The notes: generated from the sequence alone by a model not told the origin. Shown: positions 52,661-62,386, counted from the stretch's first letter. The stretch is 64,000 nucleotides of DNA from Gemmatimonadota bacterium (GCA_009692185.1 SHZT01000003.1:237574-301573); one strand, 5' to 3'. Numbers and translations are program-made.

Positions 52661-54019
52661 TCAGACCTCCAGGATCCGGGCCCGCAGGAGTTCCCGGTCC
52701 GGCACGGGGTGGGCGGGCGGCAACAGGTGCCGTACCGAATTCGCGTAGTACTCGAGCAGCGCGCGCCGGGTAGGCAGGATGACGAACTGGTCGGCATCCA
52801 CCACCACCAGGTGCCGCACCCGCAAAAGCCGCACGGCGCGGTCCAGGATAGCGTAGACCCCGCGTTCCGAGTGTATCAGTTTCGCATTCGCCTGTACCAG
52901 ATAATCGCGGTACTCGTCCATCCGTTCCAGCAGGCGGTCGCGCCGGACGATCGGTTCGCCGAACGACAGGAGGGCGGCGGCCGTGAGTGGCACGGGGGTC
53001 ACCGGCACGATCGCGGCGATGCGGTCCATGACTTCGTCGGCCAGCTCCTGGAGACGGGCGAGGCGCCGCGGTTTTGGCAGGTCGAGCGCCCCGGGGTTGG
53101 CGCGCATCCATGCCCTGAGGGACAGGGGTGTCCCGAAGTTGACGGCCACGCGGCCGTGGCGGCGGTGCGCCCCGATCATGAGACGGCCCAGGTTCTGGAC
53201 GAGGTACCGCCCAGCCGTCAGTGCCTGTCGTACCCGTCCCGGCCGACGCGCGCCGGGTTCCAGGACTTCGCGGATCAGCACGCGATCTTCGAGCACGCGG
53301 TCGTAGTTGATGGCCACGGGAACCAGCCATATGTCGCTGGTGAATTCCGGCTGGAGCAGAGTCCGGGCCACGTAGTCGAGGAGGCCGATCTTGGGCGCGG
53401 CCAGTCCGCCCGTGCGGGAGAGCCAGCCTTCCAGGAACACTCCCTGGGTCACGCCGTTCCGGGTGATGAGCTGGACGTACCGTTCGAGCACAACGTGGTA
53501 GAGCGGCTCACGGAACTTCCGGCGAATGAAATACGCCCCAAATGACTTGAAGACGTATTCCAGCGGCCATGTGCGGGCCCACTCGCCGACCGCGTAGCTC
53601 AGGCTGACGCCCTTGGCCAGGACGTAAGCAACGACCACGTAGTCGGCGTTGGACCGGTGGTTCATCAGGTAGACGACGACATCTTTTCGCGGAATGGCGT
53701 TCAGCGCGTCGCGGTCCTGGTATTCGGAGCTGACGCGATACAGCACGCGGAGCACGAGGCGGGCGAGGTTGTAGCCGAACCGGTAGTACGACAGGACGCT
53801 GAAAAACGGCAGGATCTCGTCTACGTAGTCGCGCACACGTTGGGCGGCCTGCGCCTCGGTGAGCCCTGAGTCGCGACGGTGGGCGGCCATCGCTTCCCGC
53901 ACCACGGTGTCCTCGACCAGCTGTTCCCGGATGATTCGCCGGTCAACGAGCTTGAAGCGGTCGAGGCGGACCTGGAAACGGCGAAGGGTGCGGAGGGCAG
54001 TGCGGCGAAGCCAGGACAT
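52661..54019 (-). CDS. PlsB-like glycerol-3-phosphate/1-acyltransferase
   Basis: 452 residues. Acyltransferase motif I is NHRSNADYVV (H-x4-D), with motif III-like FLEGWLSRTGGL and motif IV-like IWLVPVAINYDRVLED. The layout matches PlsB-type enzymes that acylate glycerol-3-phosphate in phospholipid synthesis, although it is shorter than E. coli PlsB (about 800). ATG 54019 with AAGG upstream was chosen; a longer frame runs antisense through the htpX gene's other frames. Confidence 0.82.
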   Translation of the reverse strand: MSWLRRTALRTLRRFQVRLDRFKLVDRRIIREQLVEDTVVREAMAAHRRDSGLTEAQAAQRVRDYVDEILPFFSVLSYYRFGYNLARLVLRVLYRVSSEYQDRDALNAIPRKDVVVYLMNHRSNADYVVVAYVLAKGVSLSYAVGEWARTWPLEYVFKSFGAYFIRRKFREPLYHVVLERYVQLITRNGVTQGVFLEGWLSRTGGLAAPKIGLLDYVARTLLQPEFTSDIWLVPVAINYDRVLEDRVLIREVLEPGARRPGRVRQALTAGRYLVQNLGRLMIGAHRRHGRVAVNFGTPLSLRAWMRANPGALDLPKPRRLARLQELADEVMDRIAAIVPVTPVPLTAAALLSFGEPIVRRDRLLERMDEYRDYLVQANAKLIHSERGVYAILDRAVRLLRVRHLVVVDADQFVILPTRRALLEYYANSVRHLLPPAHPVPDRELLRARILEV

Positions 54020-54027
54020 GGGGGCCT

Positions 54028-55047
54028 TCAGGCCGTCTCGGGCATCGTCCCCGTTTTTTCGAACTGATAGGCCATTTGCTTCAGGCGGGCGATGCGAACG
54101 GCCATGGGGGGATGCGTTCCGAGGATATCGGCCATGAATCCCTCCTTGACCGAGGCCTTGCGGCCGAGTGGGTCGGCGATGCAGAGGTGTGCGCTCCCGT
54201 GCTTGATGGCCGACGTCGGCGCGCCGGCGTCTTCGATCTTGCGGAGAGCCGAGGCGAGGGCGGCCGGGTTGCGGGTGAACTGCGCGGCCGATGCGTCCGC
54301 CAGGAACTCCCGTTTCCGGCTGACCGCGAGCGCCAGCATGCGTGAAATAATCGGCGCGAGCACGAGGGTGATGAGCCAGAGAACGAGGATAATGGCCCCG
54401 AGCTGGTTTCCCTTCCCGCGGGAGCGGCCCCCGCCCACGGCCCTTCCCGCTCCCCGGCCGATCATCCGGCCCGAGCCATCGGAGAGAATGGCGATGACGC
54501 CGACCAGGGCGGCCAGCAGGGTCATCAGCTTCATGTCGTAGTTCTTGATGTGGGCCATTTCGTGGGCGACCACGGCCTGCAACTCGTCGCGGTCGAGCGC
54601 GCCGAGGAGTCCCTCGGTCACGGCGACGTGGGCGTGGTGTTCGTCCGTCCCGGTGGCGAATGCGTTGGGGTCCTTGTCCGGCACGATCCAGATGGTGGGG
54701 CGGGGGAGCCCCGAGGCGATCGCCATTTCCTCGATGACGTTCACCAACACTTTTTCCTGCGGCTTGGCTGGGTCGATCAGCTCCCACGCGCCGGTGGCCC
54801 AGAGAACCTGCTTGGGCCCATTTCGCCACCCGTACCAGGTCACCCCGATGCCGAGCAGGGTGGCCACGATGCCGAACCACGGGAACCGGTGGTGGTACGC
54901 CGCGGGGGGCAGGTCGGTCGAGTAGAAGTACGCCGCGAGGTCGCCCCCGAACCCCACCCACGCGAAGAACAACAGAAACATCGCGACCAGGATCACCGAC
55001 CGCCGTCGGTTGATTCGTTGCTGCTCGAAGAGATTCGTGCCGCTCAC
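54028..55047 (-). CDS. htpX: M48-family membrane metalloprotease (HtpX-like)
   Basis: 339 residues with N-terminal helices (SVILVAMFLLFFAWVGFGG; FGIVATLLGIGVTWYG), the zinc motif VVAHEMAHIKNYD and the third ligand in SRKREFLADASAAQ. It degrades damaged membrane proteins. The GTG start overlaps the lemA stop. lemA-htpX pairs are common in bacteria. Confidence 0.92.
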   Translation of the reverse strand: MSGTNLFEQQRINRRRSVILVAMFLLFFAWVGFGGDLAAYFYSTDLPPAAYHHRFPWFGIVATLLGIGVTWYGWRNGPKQVLWATGAWELIDPAKPQEKVLVNVIEEMAIASGLPRPTIWIVPDKDPNAFATGTDEHHAHVAVTEGLLGALDRDELQAVVAHEMAHIKNYDMKLMTLLAALVGVIAILSDGSGRMIGRGAGRAVGGGRSRGKGNQLGAIILVLWLITLVLAPIISRMLALAVSRKREFLADASAAQFTRNPAALASALRKIEDAGAPTSAIKHGSAHLCIADPLGRKASVKEGFMADILGTHPPMAVRIARLKQMAYQFEKTGTMPETA

Positions 55048-55631
55048 GCCTTCGGCTTCATGGAGAGATCGACCTGGGGAACCGCGCGTTCCTTCTCGTC
55101 GGTGATCTCCCAGAGCTCCACCGGCTGGGCCTTCGCCAGCCCGGCTATCAGGTTGGTCGGGAATTGCTGCTGCGACACGTTGTAGGTCGTGGCGGTGTCG
55201 TTATAGAGCTGCCGCGCAAACGAGACCCGGTTCTCGGTCGAGGTCAGTTCTTCCTGCAGCTGGCCGATGTTGGCCGTGGCCTTGAGCTGGGGGTATTGCT
55301 CGACGACGACGTTGAAGCGGGACATGGCGGACATCAGCTGTGCCTCCGCCGCCGCCAGCTTCTTGACCCCGCCGGTCGGCGTCGTCTCTCCCGCGATTTT
55401 CACCGCCTGGTTCCGCGCCTGGATGACGGCCTCGAGGGTGCCTTTCTCGAAGTCCATGGCGCCCTTCACCGCGTTCACGAGGTTGGGAATCAGATCGTGA
55501 CGCCGCTTCAGCTGGACGTCGATCTGTTTCCACGCGTTGAGCGTCTGTCCCTTCAGGGCGATCAACCGGTTGTACGCCGAGATCGCCCACAGGGCGATCA
55601 CGACGACGACGACGAGGAAGACGATGTTCAT
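55044..55631 (-). CDS. lemA: LemA family protein
   Basis: 195 residues: N-terminal helix (VFLVVVVVIALWAISAYNRL), then the LemA helical bundle with KGQTLNAWKQIDVQLKRRHD and LIPNLVNAVKGAMDFEKG, and the C-terminal FPTNLIAGL. GGAGAG precedes the ATG. LemA's molecular role is unclear, but it is typically linked to M48 proteases, as here. Confidence 0.94.
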   Translation of the reverse strand: MNIVFLVVVVVIALWAISAYNRLIALKGQTLNAWKQIDVQLKRRHDLIPNLVNAVKGAMDFEKGTLEAVIQARNQAVKIAGETTPTGGVKKLAAAEAQLMSAMSRFNVVVEQYPQLKATANIGQLQEELTSTENRVSFARQLYNDTATTYNVSQQQFPTNLIAGLAKAQPVELWEITDEKERAVPQVDLSMKPKA

Positions 55632-55728
55632 GGCTCTCCGTCCTGGAATCTGAGTTGGGATAAGAGAGATACGAGATCAGGCGAGCGCAAGTTGCAGGAA
55701 GGGACGGCCGTTGCGCCGTTATGCAGTT

Positions 55729-56382
55729 TTAGTCGGCGGCGAGGAGCCGACTCACCGCGGCGCGAATCGCATCGGCGATTTCGGCGCTGCGGCCGGCGCG
55801 GCGGGCGAGCGGGTGTGCGTCGTTGATATGGACTTCGAGTCCGCGCGCCACGGGAATACGCTGCCACGCCGTGACACCCACGGGATCCGGGTCGGTCGGA
55901 GCATCAACCTGTGGCCGCCAGGAGCGGAGCGCGCGGGCAACGCGGCCGCGGGGTGGCGCTTCCTGGCCCGTGAGCGGAAGCCGATCGGGCGACGGCAGGC
56001 TTGGGCCGAGCGTGGCGGCCACGCGGCGCTCCAGCACGTCGCCCGTCAGCTCCACCATTTCGCGGGAAATCGCGGCCAGCGTTCCGCCTTCCATTTGCCG
56101 CAGCTTGATCGCGAGGACCTGCAACAGGTGCCGGTACGAGTATATCGCGGCCGTACCCCGGCCCTCGGGAGCCGCCACCAGGCCGCGGGTCACGTAAAAC
56201 CGGATGGTGCGTTCGTTGGGGTGTGCGCTCGCCGCCGCATTGATCGGCCGGATGGCTGACGCGTCGAGAATGGCCGCTGAAACGGCGGCGAGGTCCCGCA
56301 GGCTCCATGGCGCGAGCTGGCGGTACTCCCGCAGAACGAGGAGCGGGTCGGAAAGGGCCGAGGGAACGGTGCCCGCGGTCAC
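55729..56382 (-). CDS. MerR-like HTH transcriptional regulator
   Basis: 217 residues. The middle segment (HPNERTIRFYVTRGLVAA, AIYSYRHLLQVLAIKLRQ) is a MerR-type winged helix including the RFY-x-R-G-L signature. Unlike standard MerR proteins there is an N-terminal extension of about 50 residues and a C-terminal domain of about 90 (VARGLEVHINDAHPLARR) that may bind a ligand. The GTG start overlaps the stop of the gene before it. Confidence 0.75.
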   Translation of the reverse strand: MTAGTVPSALSDPLLVLREYRQLAPWSLRDLAAVSAAILDASAIRPINAAASAHPNERTIRFYVTRGLVAAPEGRGTAAIYSYRHLLQVLAIKLRQMEGGTLAAISREMVELTGDVLERRVAATLGPSLPSPDRLPLTGQEAPPRGRVARALRSWRPQVDAPTDPDPVGVTAWQRIPVARGLEVHINDAHPLARRAGRSAEIADAIRAAVSRLLAAD

Positions 56383-57005
56383 GAACTCTTTGCCTGGCGG
56401 CGTTCGCCCTCACCAGAGAGCAACTCGACCATCATGATGCTGGATCGGCCGATCCGTCCGACCATCTGCGAGCGGAGGTCTCCGCGCAGGTTGGCCATCT
56501 GTTCGGCGAACGCATACGTAACGTTGGCCTCTACGAACCTGCCGTCGGTACGAAGGACCCGGCCTCGCTGCAGTTGAGCGGCGATCTTCTCGTCGATCGC
56601 CGAAACGCTGTCCAGTCCGAGCGCCGAGTCCAGCACGTCTAGGGATTCGTCCGTCCGCAGCTCCATTTCCAGCCAGTACGCAAACGCGAGCATGGGCGAC
56701 CACAGGAGCCGCTTGTTGCCCGTTTCGTTCACCGTCCGGGCGATGCGCACGATTTCGCGGAGGTGGTTGATCTCCTCCGACTGTGGGTAAACCTCCTCGA
56801 GGTAGGTCCCGGCGGCCTTGAGCTGATAGAGCAGGGCCTCGGACCGGAGCGCCGCGGGGTCTTGGGCGATGCGGTCTATGACCCGGAGCGTCAGGAAGGC
56901 GCCGAGTGCGTGCCCGCGTTCGTCACCCTCGGATGCCCGCTCGAGGAAAGGCTCATGCAGGTGTGGGGTGCCGCGGTCGGTCGGCGAGAACGGGAGAACC
57001 GTCAA
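56379..57005 (-). CDS. Hypothetical helical (TPR-like) protein
   Basis: 208 residues from TTG 57005 (GAGG five bases upstream). All-helical with paired helices (LRSEALLYQLKAAGTYLEEV, LAFAYWLEMELRTDESLDVL, KIAAQLQRGRVLRTDGRFVE) that resemble degenerate TPR units. It is coupled to the MerR-like regulator and may influence its activity. No family recognised. Confidence 0.6.
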   Translation of the reverse strand: MTVLPFSPTDRGTPHLHEPFLERASEGDERGHALGAFLTLRVIDRIAQDPAALRSEALLYQLKAAGTYLEEVYPQSEEINHLREIVRIARTVNETGNKRLLWSPMLAFAYWLEMELRTDESLDVLDSALGLDSVSAIDEKIAAQLQRGRVLRTDGRFVEANVTYAFAEQMANLRGDLRSQMVGRIGRSSIMMVELLSGEGERRQAKSS

Positions 57006-57213
57006 ATCGGCCTCGAATCAGGGCAGCGCGTGGTGGAACAGGGCTCGATACCCAAGTATGCCCGCCACGGACAGGGCCTGCAAGGGTGGATCCAAGGGGT
57101 TGAGAGTGCAGGTCTTGTGCCGTGCGGGGCCCGGTGTCCCCACATGCGTTTGAAGGGTTGTCCCCGCGGTATTTGGGGTATGGCCACCGCGTTCCGCTGC
57201 CCACATTGGCGAT

Positions 57214-57648
57214 ATGCGGCGGGGGTTTTCCTTGCTCGAACTGGCCATCGCGGTCGTCCTCGTGGGACTCCTTGGGGCGCTCACGTTTCCGAGGGTAGCC
57301 GTCCAGCTTGACCGTATGGCTGTCCGGCGGGCGGCGGGTGAAGCGTGGTCGTTTTATCAGGCCGCCAGGTTTTCGGCGATCGTCCACGGGGCGACGGTAC
57401 GGGTGCAGTTCCGGCCTGACACGCTGATCGCCGTGTTCGAATTGTCACCGGACTCGGTGTTCCTGGCCCGGCCGGGCCCCGCAGCGGACGGCGTCGAGCT
57501 TCTGGGCACCAAGCTCGTTACCCGGCTGCGTGCCGACGGCTTGGGGGCGGGAGCCGCGAACCTGACGCTGACGTTCCGGCGGGGGAGCTACCAGGAAAAG
57601 CTGACGCTTTCGCGCCTCGGAAGAATGAAACGCTGGCCTCACCCCTGA
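57214..57648 (+). CDS. Type IV pilin-like (GspH/FimT) pseudopilin
   Basis: 144 residues. The prepilin motif RRGFSLLELAIAVVLVGLLG is at the very N-terminus, with Gly before the processed Phe and Glu5. The rest fits a GspH/FimT minor pseudopilin (AWSFYQAARFSAIVHGATVR). It stands alone, but a PilT-like ATPase lies 3 kb away on the other strand. Confidence 0.85.
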   Translation: MRRGFSLLELAIAVVLVGLLGALTFPRVAVQLDRMAVRRAAGEAWSFYQAARFSAIVHGATVRVQFRPDTLIAVFELSPDSVFLARPGPAADGVELLGTKLVTRLRADGLGAGAANLTLTFRRGSYQEKLTLSRLGRMKRWPHP

Positions 57649-57676
57649 CCCTTCTCCCTGCGGGAGCGGGGAACGG

Positions 57677-58522
57677 TCAGTCCTGTACGAAGGTCACCGA
57701 CACTGGCCCAGGAATAATGCCGGCCTTGGCAGCCCGGCCGAGGAGTTCCGACACGCCCTTTCGGCCGCGATCTCCGTAATCCACCGTGAAGTCGTTCACA
57801 TACATCCCGACGAACTTGTCCGCGTCTCCCCGGTCGAGGCCGCGCGCGTACTGGAGGGCGTGGGTCAGCGCCGATTCGCGGTGCGCCAAGGCGTACACGA
57901 TGCTGGCCTTGAGATCCTTTGAGACATCGCGAATCAGGCGGTCGCCCAGGTCCCTCCGGACGACGTTCCCGCCCAGCGGAAGCGGCAGGCCGGTTTCCCC
58001 GAACCACCACTCGCCCATGTCCGCCCACAGGTGGAGGCCACGGTTCTGGTAGGTCAGCTGTCCCTCGTGAATCAGGAGCCCGACGTCCACGTCGCCGGCC
58101 ACGGCCGCGTCCTCGATCTGATCAAACGGGATTACGACGGCCTCGAAATCCGGCTGGAACAGGCGTGCGGTGAGGAACGCGGTGGTCAGTTTTCCCGGCA
58201 CGCCGACCTTGAGCCCGCGCATCCCGGCGCGCGGATCGGCCGGAGGGGGCCGGCGACTGACCAGCCGGGGGCCGTACCGGTCCCCGATCGAGGCGCCGTG
58301 AGGCAGGAGCGCGTACCGGTTTGCCAGGTATGCGTATGCGTGAATCGAAACGGCGGTGACCTCGAGCTCTCCCGCCACGGCCCGGCGATTGAGCGTCTCG
58401 ATGTCCGCCAGCTCGTGGATGTAGCGCCGGTCGCCGGTTGGGACGAGGCCTTCGGCCAGGGCGTAGAACATGAAAGCGTCGTCGGAGTCGGGGCTGTGGG
58501 CGACGCGAATCGTGGGGCTCAT
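57677..58522 (-). CDS. mqnD: 1,4-dihydroxy-6-naphthoate synthase (futalosine pathway)
   Basis: 281 residues, the family's normal size. Signature parts are RVAHSPDSDDAFMFYALAEG, GLKVGVPGKLTTAFLTARL and DVGLLIHEGQLTYQNRGL. MqnD turns cyclic de-hypoxanthine futalosine into dihydroxynaphthoate for menaquinone synthesis. A TATACT hexamer ends six bases before the ATG and no Shine-Dalgarno is seen, so a leaderless start is likely. The long frame to 58879 is not supported. Confidence 0.92.
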   Translation of the reverse strand: MSPTIRVAHSPDSDDAFMFYALAEGLVPTGDRRYIHELADIETLNRRAVAGELEVTAVSIHAYAYLANRYALLPHGASIGDRYGPRLVSRRPPPADPRAGMRGLKVGVPGKLTTAFLTARLFQPDFEAVVIPFDQIEDAAVAGDVDVGLLIHEGQLTYQNRGLHLWADMGEWWFGETGLPLPLGGNVVRRDLGDRLIRDVSKDLKASIVYALAHRESALTHALQYARGLDRGDADKFVGMYVNDFTVDYGDRGRKGVSELLGRAAKAGIIPGPVSVTFVQD

Positions 58523-58558
58523 GGCGGGAGTATAGGCCGTCCACCTATTTTTTGCCTC

Positions 58559-58858
58559 ATGGCAGCCGAAGCTGGTGGTACCCCCAAGTCCTCGCGGTTC
58601 GACCCCCCGCTCAGCGACATCCGCGCCCGCCAGATGGGCGAACTGGCCCGGGGCGAGAACCGGTGGGACGTGCTCCTGGAGACGGTGAAAGACGCTGAGA
58701 TGGGCGGCATCCGGGGGCGCATCCATTTCGTTTCCGGGAACACGCACCGGCTCTCTGGCTGGGTGTTTCTCGAGTGGGCCGACAAGGATGTAGAAGAGCG
58801 TTTTGGCGAGTTCTCGGCCCAGGAGCTGTGGAGTCTCCTGGACTCGCTCAGCGGTTAA
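58559..58858 (+). CDS. Small hypothetical protein
   Basis: 99 residues (SSRFDPPLSDIRARQMGELA, GIRGRIHFVSGNTHRLSGWV, AQELWSLLDSLSG). Soluble, without signal peptide. The ATG is 36 bases from the divergent mqnD start; a TATTTT stretch just before it may be a -10 box. Not recognised; probably the first gene of a unit with the outer-membrane gene after it. Confidence 0.55.
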   Translation: MAAEAGGTPKSSRFDPPLSDIRARQMGELARGENRWDVLLETVKDAEMGGIRGRIHFVSGNTHRLSGWVFLEWADKDVEERFGEFSAQELWSLLDSLSG

Positions 58859-58869
58859 GGCGCCTTCGC

Positions 58870-60444
58870 TTGCCCGCACGCCATTGGCGCCAGGCCGCCG
58901 CGCTCATAATCACAACCGTTTTCGCCGCTCCACTCCGAGCCCAGTCACCGCCACCCACGGTGGACTCCATCGTGGTCATCACTCACGACGTGTTCGATTC
59001 GAGCGAGGTCGCGGGGAACCCGGGGCTGGGACTCGCGAACGCCCTCCACTTCCGCACACGGGCGGAAGTCGTACGGCGGGAGATCCTGTTCCGGGCAGGC
59101 AATCCGCTCGACAGCGCCCGAGTGGCCGAAACCCTCCGTAACCTCCGGCGGCTGGGCCTGTTCCGGAACGCGCTGGCCGACACCCTGCGCCTGAATGACC
59201 GGTTGGTGACGCGCGTCCAGACCTACGACGCCTGGACGACCTCACTCGAGCTCAACGGCCGGTCCACCGGCGGCACGTTTACCTGGTCCACCGGGATTAC
59301 CGAGCTCAACTTCCTCGGCACCGGCGACATTGCCAGCCTGCGCTACCGCAAGGATGTTGACCGGTCGTCATTCACCGGCCAGGGCATCATGCGCCGCATG
59401 TTCGGGACGCGGGTACGCGGGCAGATCGCCTACAGCGACCTCAGTGACGGTCACCAGACGGTGCTGGGACTCGGCTCGCCGTGGCGCGCGTTCTCCGACC
59501 GCAACGTGCTGGATGGGGGCGCGGAATGGGAGCGGCGCCTGGTGTACCAGTATCGCGGCGGATTCAGGGCCCAGACCTACCAGAGCCGCGCGTTTCGCGG
59601 CGCCGCCATCGCCGCGACCGCGCTCCACGCCGAACCATCAGGTTTCCTGCGGGTCGGCTTCTGGGGGATGTTCCGCAACGAGGAATTCGTCCGGCTCGCG
59701 GATACGCTCTTGGTGGTTCCCGACACAATCAGCGGCGCGGTGGCGGCGTACATGGATTGGCGGAAGGCCCGCTTTGCGGTGGTCACCCACGTGAACGGGT
59801 TTGCCCAGCAGGAAGACATTGACCTCTCGACCGGGATCAAGTTCGGTGCCTGGGTGGCGCCGTCGGCCTTCGGGTACGCGCGCACCGGGATCGGTCCGTT
59901 CTACACCATCAGCACCGGCGTGCCGTTGGGCGGGGGGTTCGTGCGGTTTTTTTCCGAGGGGCACGGACTGTTCTCGTCGGCCGGGCTCGATTCCGGCCAG
60001 GTGAGCGCCAGCGCGACGCTGGCGGTGCGCTCACTCCCACGGCAGTCCACTGTCCTCTTCCTGTACGCCGGCGCCCAGCGCTCACCTGAACCGGGGTCGG
60101 AGTTTGACCTGGGCCACGGCGTGGGGCCACGGGCATTCGGCGCGCACGCCTTCACGGGAACGCGAACGGTGTGGGGGACATTCGAGCAGCGAGCCTGGCT
60201 GGTGGATGAACTGTTCAACCTGATGGGCCTGGGGCTGGCGGCGTTCCTTGATTACGGCGGGGCATGGTACCCGGGGGACCCGGTACGGCGGGGTGGAGAC
60301 ATCGGTATGGGGCTCAGGCTCGGGGCCACCCGCGCCACCGGGGCCAACCTGGGCCGGTTTGACCTTGGCTACCGGTTCGGGGACGGCATTGCCGCCGGCC
60401 GGAGCCGCTGGGTGTTCAGTTTCGGGAGGGCTTTCTCTTACTAG
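58870..60444 (+). CDS. BamA/TamA-like outer-membrane protein with POTRA domain
   Basis: About 524 residues from TTG 58870 (AAGGCG nine bases upstream). A signal peptide (WRQAAALIITTVFAAPLRAQ) is followed by one POTRA-like domain (HFRTRAEVVRREILFRAGN, AETLRNLRRLGLFRNAL) and a barrel to the C-terminus (WVFSFGRAFSY). One POTRA instead of five (BamA) or three (TamA) points to a specialised Omp85-like protein or a surface-antigen-type translocator. Confidence 0.78.
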   Translation: MPARHWRQAAALIITTVFAAPLRAQSPPPTVDSIVVITHDVFDSSEVAGNPGLGLANALHFRTRAEVVRREILFRAGNPLDSARVAETLRNLRRLGLFRNALADTLRLNDRLVTRVQTYDAWTTSLELNGRSTGGTFTWSTGITELNFLGTGDIASLRYRKDVDRSSFTGQGIMRRMFGTRVRGQIAYSDLSDGHQTVLGLGSPWRAFSDRNVLDGGAEWERRLVYQYRGGFRAQTYQSRAFRGAAIAATALHAEPSGFLRVGFWGMFRNEEFVRLADTLLVVPDTISGAVAAYMDWRKARFAVVTHVNGFAQQEDIDLSTGIKFGAWVAPSAFGYARTGIGPFYTISTGVPLGGGFVRFFSEGHGLFSSAGLDSGQVSASATLAVRSLPRQSTVLFLYAGAQRSPEPGSEFDLGHGVGPRAFGAHAFTGTRTVWGTFEQRAWLVDELFNLMGLGLAAFLDYGGAWYPGDPVRRGGDIGMGLRLGATRATGANLGRFDLGYRFGDGIAAGRSRWVFSFGRAFSY

Positions 60445-61962
60445 TCACTCCTTCAAGTCGAGCTTGATGCCCCGCGTCTTGAAGGACGCTTCGATGCCTG
60501 CCTTGTCCACCGCCTTCATGTAGGCGTCCATCGGATCCACGATCTTCTTTTCCACCAGTTCGATGAGCGCGTCGTTGAGCAGGTTCATGCCGGCCTTCTT
60601 GTTGGTCTGGATGATCGACGGCAGCTGGAACGTTTTTCCCTCGCGAATCAGGTTGGCCACCGACCCGGCGGTGAGCATGATTTCGCGGGCGGCCACGCGC
60701 CCGCCGCCGATCTTCTTGAGCAGGACCTGCGCCACCACGCCCTTCAATGATTCCGACAACATGACACGGATCTGCGACTGACGATCGGCCGGGAACTGGT
60801 CGATGATGCGATCCACGGTGCTGACGGCGGTGGTGGTATGCAGGGTGCCGAACACGAGGTGACCGGTTTCCGCCGTCTCGATGGCGATGGCGACGGTCTC
60901 CAGGTCGCGCATTTCGCCGATGAGGACGATGTCCGGGTCTTCGCGAAGAGCGGCGCGGAGCGCCCGCTTGAAGGACTGCGTGTGGCTGCCTACCTAGCGC
61001 TGGGTCACCACGCATTTCTTGTTCGGGTGCACGAACTCGATGGGGTCTTCGATGGTGATGATGTGGTCGGTACGGGTGCGGTTGATGAGGTCGATCATGC
61101 CGGCGAGCGTGGTGGACTTGCCGCTGCCGGTGGGCCCGGTGACGACCACGAGGCCCTTGGTGAGGTAGCACAGCTTCTGCACGTGTTCCGAGAGGCCAAG
61201 CTTCTCGAACGTGACGATTTCCATGGGGATGATCCGGAATACGGCGCCCATGCCCATGCGGTCCTTGAGTGCATTCACGCGGAACCGCGCGACGTCCACC
61301 ATTTCGTACGCGAAGTCGGTGTCGTTGGTCTCGGCGTACTCCGCCTTGTTGCGCTCGGGCATCACGGACATCAGCATGCTCTCGATGTCTTCCCGAGTGA
61401 GCGGTGTCTCGCCGTGCCGCTCCATTTCGCCGTGGAGCCGGTAGGTGGGCGGCAGCGCGACGCGCATGTGGAGGTCGGATGACCCGGAGGTGACCAGGTG
61501 GCGCAACAACTCCTGGAGCCGCTCTTCGGCCTTGGTGACGGCCTCGATGGAAGCAGCCGTCTGGCTGGGGCGCCTGGGAGCCGCGGCGGGGGCGTCTGCG
61601 GGCTGGCTCATGAGTAACGCCTCGGCCGGACGGGACACGGCGGCGGTGGAGCGGCGGGCCTTGGCCGGGCCGAGGCGCGCGCTGATGGCGGGGCCGTTTC
61701 GCGTGGTTTCTGCGTCGACGCGCTTGTCGTCCAGGATGTAGCCGAATGCGAGCCGGCCTTCTCCGTGCTCGAACTGTTCGTGCATGCCGGCCGGCATGAC
61801 TTCCTTGATGAGTGCCATGACCTTGGGCCCGGGCACGGGGTCCTTCGTGACGGGGCGCAGGGTGCCCTGGATTTCGACCTGCACGGGCTTGTCGTTTTCG
61901 ATGACGAGGGCGGTGCCCTGTTTTTCGAACATCAGGGCGATGAATCGATCGAGTGCGGGCAT
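60445..61962 (-). CDS. pilT: PilT-like twitching ATPase interrupted by an in-frame amber codon
   Basis: The frame encodes about 505 residues but has TAG at 60994-60996 (codon 323). Upstream: a first N-terminal domain (PALDRFIALMFEKQGTALVI), a second PilT N-domain (SGSSDLHMRVALPPTYRLHG), and Walker A GPTGSGKSTTLAGM. Just before the stop is VHPNKKCVVTQR. After it, the frame resumes perfectly with VGSHTQSFKRALRAALRED, the Walker B region PDIVLIGEMRD and LVFGTLHTTTAVSTVDRII. The stop replaces the Glu of the conserved QREVG motif (GAG to TAG, one change). Sequencing error, a null allele or readthrough are all possible. The doubled N-domain makes it longer than ordinary PilT (about 350). Confidence 0.85.
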
Positions 61963-62077
61963 GCGGGGAGAATCTAGGGAGGGGAGGGAAAGACGGGGAG
62001 GCCCTCCTTGACATCCGGCCCCAATCGTGGCATCAACAAGGCCGATTCCTCACGCCGAAACCCCCAAGGAGCGACCC

Positions 62078-62386
62078 ATGCAAGAGCTGTTGCCCACACT
62101 TCTGCCCCTCTCGCTGTTCTGGATCATCGAGGCCACCTTTCTTGGCGGCTGGCCGGTGGACGTCCACGGCGGCAAGGGATTCCAGCAGGTCCTCGGCCTG
62201 CTGATCACATTCGTGCTGTGGGTCGTTACCTGGCACGGCGCGAGCAGGGCGCTGGCAGGCCTGGGCCCGGTACTGGGCTCGATCGTGGTGGCGACCTTCG
62301 CGACCGCCTTCCTTACCCCGGTGATAAACTGGGTCGGGTTCAAGATCGTCGGAGTCTCGGTTCGAAGGGTCGCCGAGGCGCACTAG
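62078..62386 (+). CDS. Small three-helix membrane protein
   Basis: 102 residues with three hydrophobic segments (LLPTLLPLSLFWIIEATFLG, VLGLLITFVLWVVTWHG, VLGSIVVATFATAFLTPVI). AAGGAG lies seven bases before the ATG. Divergent from pilT, it ends inside the Rrf2 gene's last codons. No family recognised. Confidence 0.7.
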   Translation: MQELLPTLLPLSLFWIIEATFLGGWPVDVHGGKGFQQVLGLLITFVLWVVTWHGASRALAGLGPVLGSIVVATFATAFLTPVINWVGFKIVGVSVRRVAEAH

